A stretch of DNA of 64,000 bases from Symsagittifera roscoffensis. Taxonomy: Eukaryota; Xenacoelomorpha; Acoela; Convolutidae. The stretch lies in NCBI RefSeq assembly GCF_963678635.1, contig NC_087067.1, positions 36,588,686-36,652,685 of the forward strand, in the 5' to 3' direction. Under the pieces are notes generated by a model that worked only from the letters and a program-made list of their open reading frames with translations, did not search any database and had not been told where the DNA came from. The position numbers were made by a program, and so were the translations under genes. Positions 29,041 to 37,424 of the stretch are shown piece by piece (position 1 is the first letter of the stretch; the number at the start of each line of letters is the position of its first letter).

Positions 29041-29539
29041 AATTTCCCAACGAAACTAACGGAATACTTGTGCTCGGGGTGGTTTTTCTATCTTTAGATG
29101 AAATTCGACTTTTTAACTAGCAGTTTTTTGACCATGCAAAAAACATCACTGTCTTGAGCTTAAACTTGAAAAACGATTTCACCTGTGATCCACTTTTGTA
29201 ATGTTATGGAGGTTTAGAGAATGCCGATTTGGCCAATTTCGGACAATTAATGCGTGATATATTTCGCGCTATCAACGCTTAAGCGGAGATTTAATCCGTC
29301 TTAGAAATCTTCCAAATTGATTGAAGCAATTTATCTGCCTTGATTGAGTTTTTATTAGGAGTAAAATCACTTTGCGTTTTATACGCCGTGTGAGGTGATG
29401 ATTTTACAAAAAATCCCAAGTTTTAAATTTTCATTCCATTTTTTGTACATTTAACTTTTTTCATGTTATTTTTGCTCCGTAGACCTTTACAGGCAGTCGG
29501 AATTTTCGGGGCTTTGCCCTGATATGAAAAGTCTTGTTA
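29041..29539 (+). repeat. Rep-A forward copy, right arm of palindrome
   Basis: Begins TTTCCCAACGAAACTAACGG, with GTGCTCGGGGTGG, and ends GATATGAAAAGTCTTGTTA. With 28,426-29,005 it makes a head-to-head inverted pair separated by ~35 bases. Confidence 0.7.
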
Positions 29540-30391
29540 CATTTGGTATTTCATATTTATAATTTAATATGCATTACAATTACATAATTAGACGGGAAGA
29601 CAGTCAATCAGGTGCTTGTTTGCAGATAAGACTTGGTTTTAAATGGAATAAATTAAATGAATCACAGAAAAAAACCTAATTTCAAACAAAATATTTATGA
29701 TTGAAAATTGGCATCAGAGCATCCAATCTTACTAATTACGCCACGAAATTTTATCAAAAGGCTCTTATAAAATTCTCTAAGCTTTTGAAATTATTATGGC
29801 AGTATAATTTTGCTCGCAAATTCTTTTAAGCGCTTAAGCTTTGATGCACTTGGGTTATAGATTGGTCTATTGAGTTATGAAATTATTCAATTGGCTCCTT
29901 GCGCCAATCTCCTGCCGCCTCCTTTTACAATTTTAATGATACTCTTTGTTTTTTTTAACCTCCTCTTTCATATTTGAAGATTGAAAAACGACTAATTTTT
30001 GATATTGAAATGCCTTATTTTGAAAGGAAAACAATTATATAGATATCTAATTCAGTTCCTGCGACGAATTCTAAATAACAAGTTATTGTTTATTTTTTCC
30101 TGTTTTTTTTTTTGAAGTGGAAAGCGCCAGAAAATTTTGTTCTTCTTAATGCCAAAAATTTCTAAGACGCTGCGGAAACTTGTTGAGAGCTTTGATTTCC
30201 GAATGCGGACAAATAGGTTTTTTATGTAAAAAAGTCCTGTAAGTCTACACCACGCACCTGCTTCTCAGCTGCTGTCATTCCCGCAGTTAAAATAAAAAAT
30301 TGTATACAGTACATTTCTTGACGCAATGAACTACCGTGCTTTTTAAATTTTTTTGTTGCTTGTAAATGGGGTAAAATTGTCCGAAAACTAA
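29540..30391. other. No recognisable feature (upstream of ion-channel exon 1)
   Basis: AT-rich. It may include promoter and 5' exons of the ion channel (the signal-peptide exon is not recognised). No repeat or ORF can be supported. Confidence 0.3.
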
Positions 30392-30674
30392 ACTTCGCTC
30401 ATGAATGGAGTGGAAGTCGGGAATCGCCTCTTGCGGAAACTTGAAAGCGTCCTGCCAAAGATTATTCCGCCTTTGGATATGTCTCTGAAAACTGTGTACA
30501 TTTCTCTTGCACCAAAACAAATATCCTACGTTAATGAAAAAGAGGGTTTCTTGACGGTACAGTTGCAGCTGTTATGCTATTATTTGTCTGAATCAGCAGG
30601 TTGGGGTCCCGTGGATTTTTACAACAATGACTTGGTTATGGTGCCAGCGCATACGTTTTGGAGTGCAGACATAG
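30392..30674 (+). pseudogene. Ion-channel exon: N-terminal ligand-binding domain
   Basis: The frame reads LLRKLESVLPKIIPP, then KTVYISLAPKQISYVNEKEG and VDFYNNDLVMVPAHTFWSAD. This corresponds to the N-terminal helix, loop 2 and the W.PD loop of Cys-loop receptors. It ends DI-G|GTGAG, a phase-1 donor. The next exon starts so that the joined reading is ADIV-ILNS, matching the family's conserved PDIVLYN block. Confidence 0.8.
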
Positions 30675-32214
30675 GTGAGAAAACAGATTTTGAAGCCAGA
30701 AGTTTCAAGTTTTAGAACCTCCCTCAATTCCTGCGGCCCAAAAGAATTTCTCATTTTTTCTAAAGTCAAAGCAATCTAATTTATTCCAAAAAACGGAAAA
30801 AGTCTGAAACATTAAGGAAAATTATCATATGAAAAAAATTTGCAGAAAAATTTGTGTGCCAAAGTGGTCAGAAAATTTTCAAAAAAGTCAAAATTAAAAA
30901 CAAGAGCTTGCGACCATAGTAAATTCGCTGTACTTGAAGTTGCTACGGGACAACATTGTAGTGGTAATAATGGAAGTCATCTTTTCCTCGTCAAATATTA
31001 CTTTTTTCCTAAGTACTCGTCAATTGATACCCGATACTTAAAAGTTGACCCTTAAAAATGATAGCTCAATATCGAAGTACTGCGCATAATTACTCCACGT
31101 TTTAGCGACCAATTTGAACTTCAACAGTTATTTCAATTTGAGGGCATCTTGAATAATTTACTAGGATTGAATTCTGGGGCTTTAAAAAGAAACATAATAA
31201 GTCAATAATATGTATAAGTTTTTATGTTTAATTTATGTTTAAACAAATATTGACATTTAAATATAGAATATTTTTTTTGAGCACAGCTTAAATTTTTAAC
31301 AAAATAAGAATTGCTTTCTTGCAATTATTCATTTTTTATTCACAATTTTTGTGCCACTAGTTTTTTTTTTAAAAATATTAACCTTGCCAGTTGTAGCAGA
31401 AATTATACACGACTTGATCGCCTCAAGGGGCAAATATTGACATGCTTTTGGTTTAAATCTCTCAGATGATCAAATTTGAATATGAAAAGCTTCAAAACCT
31501 TTTTCTTGAAAGTGTTCGAAGCAATTACTTCATGTGAAAAAAACCACATAAAAAGATACGTGTGCTGAAGAGTAGGAATACGCATTAAATGTGAACAATG
31601 GGGGTTTTTGTTCCGACTTTCCATACGAAAGTAACGGAATATTTGTGATCGGGGTGGGTTTTTTTCTTCAGACAAATTTCGGCTTTCTAACTAGCCATTT
31701 TTGACGGAATTTTTCATATCATTTAAAAAGTATTGTTGTCCTGAGCTTAAATTTGAAAAGATATTTCACCTGTGATCATTTTTCGTAAAGTTATGGGGGT
31801 TTGAAAATTGCCATTTTGGCCAATTTGGGACAATTAACGCGCGATATAATTCGCGCTATTAGTGTGTAAGCGAAGATTTAATCCATCTTAGAAATCGTTC
31901 TAAATTGGTTGAAGGAAGCTTATTTGCTATAATTTATTTGTTACAAGGAGCGAAATCTATCTTTTAGTACTTTATATCGTGTGTCGGGGGGATGACTTTC
32001 AAAAAAAAATTCAAATTTTAGAGAAAAAAAATTTTCATTTTGTTTTATTAAATTTATTTTTTAAATATTATTACTGCTCCATAAACCTTAAAAGGCAGTC
32101 GGAACATTCAGGGCTTCGCCCTGATACGAGCAGTCTTGTTTCAATTTACGGTCTCATTTTATACTCATTGAATTCCAGCTTGATTTCATAGTTTTACAGC
32201 TTGATTTTTTCTAG
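30675..32214 (+). other. Ion-channel intron 1, containing a Rep-A copy
   Basis: GT...AG bounded (GTGAGAAAAC to TTTTTTCTAG). It contains the forward Rep-A copy at 31,609-32,141. ORFs inside (30,840-31,055, minus 31,403-31,675) show no family features. Confidence 0.6.
31609..32141 (+). repeat. Rep-A forward copy in ion-channel intron
   Basis: Collinear with 7,327-7,860, from TTGTTCCGACTTTCC to GATACGAGCAGTCTTGTTT. It is the best-matching pair in the window. Confidence 0.75.
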
Positions 32215-32416
32215 TTATTCTCAACTCACTGGAAATAAAATATGAAGCATTTGAGCGCCAAGTGGTTAATTCTGGAGGATACGTTTTGTTTTGGAGCCCT
32301 CTCGTGACAGTGAGACTAGCCTGTGTATTTGATGTCTCTTTCTTCCCATTCGACAAACACTTGTGCTATATAGATGTCGGAGCCTGGCTTTTGACTAATG
32401 AAAGCTACAAAAAAAG
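32215..32416 (+). pseudogene. Ion-channel exon: Cys-loop
   Basis: Encodes VVNSGGYVLFWSP, then the diagnostic Cys-loop ACVFDVSFFPFDKHLCYI, two cysteines separated by exactly 13 residues with FPFD inside, then VGAWLL. Acceptor TTTTTTCTAG precedes it; the donor is probably AAAG|GTTTTT near 32,416. That donor gives a phase that does not fit the next exon exactly, so the end is uncertain. Confidence 0.85.
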
Positions 32417-33148
32417 GTTTTTGTTCAAGTTCTCATTTATGATTTGTCTTTTGATTGTACCGATCATTGAAAATGGGGCGAAATTTTGTATTCCGGTGTT
32501 TTTTTTGTTTTGTTTTCCACTTATAATTAGGTACCACAAATATTAATCGGAATGAGTCGAGTGATAAATCATATTAAGGCCCTTTCAGTCGTGATTAAAA
32601 CGACTTTAGAAAAATTGAAAAATTTTTCACAGTGACGAGAAAAACCGGTTTGAAATTTTTGACTTTTGGTCTAATTTCGAGCTATTAAGGTGACCGTTAG
32701 GCATACAATATGTTATTTAAGCTTCATGTACGCCGTAAAAACTTATTTTTACTCAGTTAAAGGTAGTTTTTTAGCGCATTTTTACAAATCAAAAAATTAA
32801 AACTTCAAAAATATTCTGCAAAAAAAATGAAAAAAATTTGAAGTATTTTCAAAAGTTTTTTAATTTTTTTTTTCGTTTTTCTAGTGATTTTTTTCTTCAA
32901 AAACTGTTTTTCAATTGACCTAGCATACTATCTTTCTCAAGTATGCCTACCTTCTTTTTTTTCGCTTAGATCTTTTTATTACAACGTTGATAAAAATACG
33001 GTACCAATTTGAAAACACTTTTACACTTTTTTTAAGACTGTGGTCGGAACATTCTGAGCTACTTGCACAGTAACCGACAATCCTTGTTGGTATTTAGAAA
33101 ACTGTTTTTGAGAGCTATGTGGTTTTCCCCCTGCATATTTGTGTTTAG
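32417..33148 (+). other. Ion-channel intron 2
   Basis: AT-rich, ends GTGTTTAG. Near 33,035-33,090 a degenerate Rep-A end (GGTCGGAACATTCTGAGC) is visible. No other feature. Confidence 0.5.
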
Positions 33149-33514
33149 GAATCAAAAGCGCTTTGATTGTGAAAAGCGCAAATACTCAACAAGAGTTTTG
33201 CTTTAGTTACGACCCTGCTTCAATAATTGTGTTGTATACAGAAAACGACGAATGGGAACTAGACTATTCAGAAAGCGATACAGAATTTCTGGCTCGAAAA
33301 ATGAAAATCGGAGCCAGTTTTTGGTTTCCGTATATCCAAATGCACTTGAAAATCAAACATCGCCATCGTTTTTACCTAATAATTTTTGTCGTTATTTGTT
33401 ATCAACACTTGTGTTTTTTATCCCACCAGAATCGGGCGAGAAAAATTCCTTCGGAATAACAATTCTTCTAGCTCAGTTTGTGTCTCTTGCAATGATATCG
33501 GATATACTGCCTTC
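33149..33514 (+). pseudogene. Ion-channel exon: end of ligand-binding domain, TM1 and TM2, cut by ERV2
   Basis: Starts after GTGTTTAG. The first frame gives YTENDEWELDY and MHLKIKHRHRFYLI. The match then moves by one base to CRYLLSTLVFFIPPESGEK and ITILLAQFVSLAMISDILPS, i.e. TM1, the conserved PPESGEK loop and pore-lining TM2. The shift lies at about 33,378-33,384. The coding is broken off at 33,514 by ERV2. Confidence 0.85.
33511..33514 (+). repeat. ERV2 target-site duplication CTTC (left)
   Basis: CTTC directly precedes the LTR start; repeated at 42,377-42,380. Confidence 0.88.
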
Positions 33515-33924
33515 TGAGTTAGGACCGATGTGGTTAACTCATAGAGTAATTTCGGATAGGGTACACCGTCTGCTCGTCACGCTATCTTATTTTCGGCCGG
33601 ATAGATTCGTGCAACTTCTTAGTCTAATACCGATCCTAATCTTACTCTTATATCTACTAGTCTCAGGGTGTTTAACTAGTCTCTGCTAGGCTCAATAGAT
33701 CTAGAGTATACTGGCTTATTGCGACTGCTGAAGTTCTCTTGGAGAGGTAACTAATTTCTAAGTTAAATTCAAATCTCTCTGGTGCTGAATTTACAAGTAA
33801 TTTCAGCATTTACAAATAAGTGGGTTGTTAGTTAGATGGATTATGATTGGTTAATATTAAATATTTTACAGTGGTAAAATATCTAATTTATCCAATAATA
33901 AAAGGTAGTTTAGATCAGGTTCCA
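33515..33924 (-). repeat. ERV2 3' LTR
   Basis: 410 bp, TGAGTTAGG to GGTTCCA; highly similar to ERV1 LTRs and more so to the split LTR at 37,072/42,376. Confidence 0.9.
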
Positions 33925-34836
33925 CCCATCCGGGGTTTACAGAGTTTTTTAGAACTATCTTTCTTCTCTGCAATTTGAAGGATGGATGATGAACGTTAAT
34001 ATTTGGCTAACATCATTTTCTTATTCGGTTCCTCTTGAAGAAGAACGCTCCAGGACGCTGGAATTATGGATAGGAAATTGTTATGTCGTCATTCGACAAC
34101 GACTGTGATCCCCAATGAAATCAATCCGACTTCAAAATGGTTTGCTATGTCAGGTTTTTCTGTATTATTAGAGAACTGTTTTGTGTGCAGCCTCGTCTGG
34201 GAATGGCGTGAAGATCGTGTGTGGAAGGGATGCCTTGTAACTCGGATCTGTACGTATACTTGAACATTGAGGTGGTCATTGTTCTAGTTCAATGAAGTCC
34301 TTTTCTGCGAAGTCAAGTCGTACTCTAAATCCTTTGAGTTGTGATTGTGGACGGCATGTCAGTTGTGTTTAGCCATTTTCTTGTTCGATGTGATGGGATC
34401 ATCTAGTCTTTGGATGTTCGTCTTTGTTGTTGTGTATGATCTATATACTGCAAAGTATGATTTACATTTTATAAAATTATGTTAATTCGGTTTTTTAATC
34501 ATGAATTTAGTTAGTCGTTTTCACAAAAGCGTTTTGTTTTAGTTTGGTTATTTTGAAGAGTTACTCACCCTTGAGTACCTCTTATTAAAAATAGAAGTGT
34601 GGTCACAAAGCGTGGATGTAGCGCGGTGGGTTAGGCCGGCTATAGAGCATGCTCCGGACGTCCTCTCTGGTGGGTTAGGCCAGGAGTGGGAGTATGATTT
34701 CATGCTCTTTCTTTGAGAGGTCCTGTTATGTGATAACGTTTTATGTTGGGTCTATGTTGGTCTTTCTTATGTTACTTTGGTTGTGTCCTTTTTTCAAAAA
34801 TCAAATTGTTTTTGGTATGGGTTTGTCATGCGACTT
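33925..34836 (-). other. ERV2 3' untranslated region
   Basis: Collinear with ERV1 9,235-10,144, with scattered changes and no ORF maintained. It ends at the deletion junction near 34,836. Confidence 0.8.
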
Positions 34837-35396
34837 GAAACATCTTCTTTAGTAAAACTTTTGCGGATTATATGTAGAAATGTTGAAAATACTGTGATTT
34901 CATTTCATACTTTTGTATGTTTGGATGTTTTGGTTGGTGATATACTTTGAACTTCTGTTTTTTCTAATACACATATATAACTATATATTATTGCAAAAAC
35001 TTCGTTAGTGAATATGGAGTTTGCTCTTTGTGAATTATGATATTGTATGCTTTTGATATATTCTATGAGTACTTTTGAAAATTCTAATTCAATATCGTCT
35101 GTTTGAATTACATATTTACAATGGGCTGTATTTGGTGTGCTGAATTCTATGGTGTAGATTCCGTATTGTTGTGTTAGATTCCATATGTCTTTAAAATAAT
35201 ATTCAATAATTTGTCTTTTGATTTTTACATCCGGGAATTCTGCTTTGCATGGACTGATTCCTCGTTCAAACAAATTTACGAGTAAGTTCTTACAAAATCT
35301 TGTTTGTCCTCTATCATTGAGTGAATCTATAAGGGAAAAACTGCTTCTTCATCTGGACTTTCGTCATTTTGATTGTGGCTTATTTTTTCGTTTGAT
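34837..35396 (-). pseudogene. gag: ERV2 gag N-terminal remnant
   Basis: The minus-strand frame (34,905-35,273 open) is homologous to about residues 35-185 of ERV1 Gag: GISPCKAEFPDVKIKRQII and YNLTQQYGIYTIEFS-like blocks are shared. The original start region carries frame changes near 35,280-35,390. It is truncated at 34,837 by the large deletion. Confidence 0.8.
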
Positions 35397-35820
35397 GACT
35401 GTTAATATGTAAATATCACTGTGTCTAATTGGTTGATTCCAATTATACAGGTGTACTGGTTTGTGCTTATTTTGCTTTTTCATTCTTCTTTTTCCTCTTT
35501 TTGATGAATTTGAAGTTGTTTCTGAGTGGGAAAAATATAATTGATCATGAATGGGACTATTTTTATTTATTGATTCTTTTAATTTGTATAGTTCGTTCAA
35601 ACTGCTGGCTTCTGATTCAGAAAGTGCGTTTATAATTTTTGAAAATCTTTTTCGTGTGATTTGTTTTTGTTTGCTTATAATTTTTCTTTTTTTTGTTTGT
35701 CGTTTTGTTCGAATGTATCCAACTGTTTGTGTATGTGGAGTGATTACAAGATCGTATTTTTGGTTATCTATTTCACAATTGTGTAAAACGATTGTTTGTT
35801 TTTTTCTAATTTTTGAATGA
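35364..35820 (-). pseudogene. ERV2 basic ORF remnant
   Basis: Homologue of ERV1 25,669-26,115, with the SSKRGKRR..KKQNKHKPVH block. It is frameshifted, so only the last 78 codons are open from a Met. Confidence 0.75.
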
Positions 35821-36750
35821 CATAAGGTTTAGGATGAGGGATGCAAGAAGTTGTTAGTTATTTTTGTTTTCCTAGACTGTTAGTCCTTAGGATTTTTTGG
35901 TTAGCTTAACCTGGGTCTTTTTATTCAGGGTTGGAGAGAAAAGTATATCGATTCCGGAGAATGATTTTTTACTTTCTCGTGGCTAGTCTAAGTTAAGGTG
36001 TTACCTTACTTAATCTTACTTAGGGGTAGTGATTGTGTTCAAGGGTTGGAGAATAGTAAATCAATCCACAAGGTTCAGGTATAATTAGAACGCAAGTAGT
36101 TCGTTAGATACTATTTTAAACTTACTAAGTCTAAGATCTATCCTGCGTCTGGTAAGAAGAGGATTCAAGTGAAGGTTGAATAATCGAAGTTCTTCACTGT
36201 TTAGCTTAATTTGAATGGTTAGTTTCTATTTAAAAATTTCTAATAGTCCTGGGTCTTTTGGAAAGGTTGGATAGTGAATCGACGTTTGAGGTCGTTAGAC
36301 ACTAGCTAAGTGGGTGGGGGAGAACAAAATTGTTCTTTTTGATCAAGGATAGGCCTTGATGATCAGATTTTAAATTTAATGAGATAGAAAATTTATAAAG
36401 ATCCAAGGATAAGCCTTGATGATCTGATTTTTAAAATTAAGTGAATTTAAATTTAAAATGGTTTTAATTTATTTAATAAAAAGATTTAGTTTTTTAATGA
36501 TGTTAGTGAGCTTATGATTGCTGTTATGTTTAGGTGATGAAGCTGGAACAACAAGATGGCTTATTATTACTAACTATTTATTGTCATGCTACTAATTTTT
36601 ATTTTTATTTTCAATAAATATTTTTCAAAAATGTTTTATATAATACTGCGGAAATTAAGGGAACGATCTGAGATCTTTTTATCAATCTTTATTGTACATT
36701 AAAAGTTTTGTTTAGCGCCTGAAATAATCATGAAGATTTACTTCAAAATT
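35821..36750 (-). other. ERV2 leader, non-coding part
   Basis: Collinear with ERV1 26,116-26,988. It contains a local duplication of GATCCAAGGATAAGCCTTGA-like words (36,343-36,425) absent from ERV1. Confidence 0.6.
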
Positions 36751-36984
36751 TTATGTTTGCAAATGAAAATCTAAATTCATTGCTAATAAGATTCTAAATA
36801 TAAAAGTTTGTGTTGGCTTTTGCCGTACGATCATAAAACTATTTGGTAAGTTTCTACGTAGTCGTATATCGTCTCTTGTCCGAGGTCTTCTTCCAATACC
36901 GGGTAGTTCTAGTTTTGTTCGGAATATCGGCTCTAATCTATTGAGTCGTAGAGACATTTCAATTAAGTTATTATCGTGTAACAT
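36751..36984 (-). CDS. ERV2 77-aa leader ORF
   Basis: Same length, start and stop as ERV1 26,989-27,222, with about a dozen residue differences confined mostly to the first 45 residues. Function unknown. Confidence 0.5.
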   Translation of the reverse strand: MLHDNNLIEMSLRLNRLEPIFRTKLELPGIGRRPRTRDDIRLRRNLPNSFMIVRQKPTQTFIFRILLAMNLDFHLQT

Positions 36985-37071
36985 TTTGAGAATATTTTGT
37001 TTAATTTCTAATCTATATTTGGTTAATTCTAAGCTATTAAGGTCTTATTCGAGACTTATGGTAGCACCAGA

Positions 37072-37328
37072 TGAGTTAGGACCGATGTGGTTAACTCATA
37101 GAGTAATTTCGGATAGGGTACACCGTCTGCTCGTCACGCTATCTTATTTTCGGCCGGATAGATTCGTGCAACTTCTTAGTCTAATACCGATCCTAATCTT
37201 ACTCTTATATCTACTAGTCTCAGGGTCTTTAACTAGTCTCTGCTAGGCTCAATAGATCCAGAGTATACTGGATTATTGCAACTGCTGAAGTTCTCTTGGA
37301 GAGGTAACTAATTTCTAAGTTAAATTCA

Positions 37329-37330
<2 letters not shown>
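37072..37330 (-). repeat. ERV2 5' LTR, left part (split by LINE)
   Basis: Starts TGAGTTAGG and matches LTR sequence up to AAGTTAAATTCAAA, where a (TAA)10 LINE tail follows. Primer-binding sequence TGGTGCTACC (element sense) lies just left of it, at 37,060-37,069. Confidence 0.9.

Positions 37331-37360
<30 letters not shown>
37331..37360 (-). repeat. (TAA)10 microsatellite, LINE 3' tail
   Basis: Ten perfect TAA units, in element sense (TTA)10, at the 3' end of the LINE, abutting LTR sequence. Confidence 0.95.
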
Positions 37361-37361
<1 letters not shown>

Positions 37362-37424
37362 CAAGGATTTAGACATAAAGTCATGGGGCTAAAATGCCCC
37401 GCGTTGGGAGTTTTAAACTGAGTT

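Noticed and set aside
30840..31055. 71-aa ORF in channel intron 1 as an extra channel exon
   Set aside because: No Cys-loop receptor motif, and joining exon 1 to 32,215 already gives the conserved block without it.
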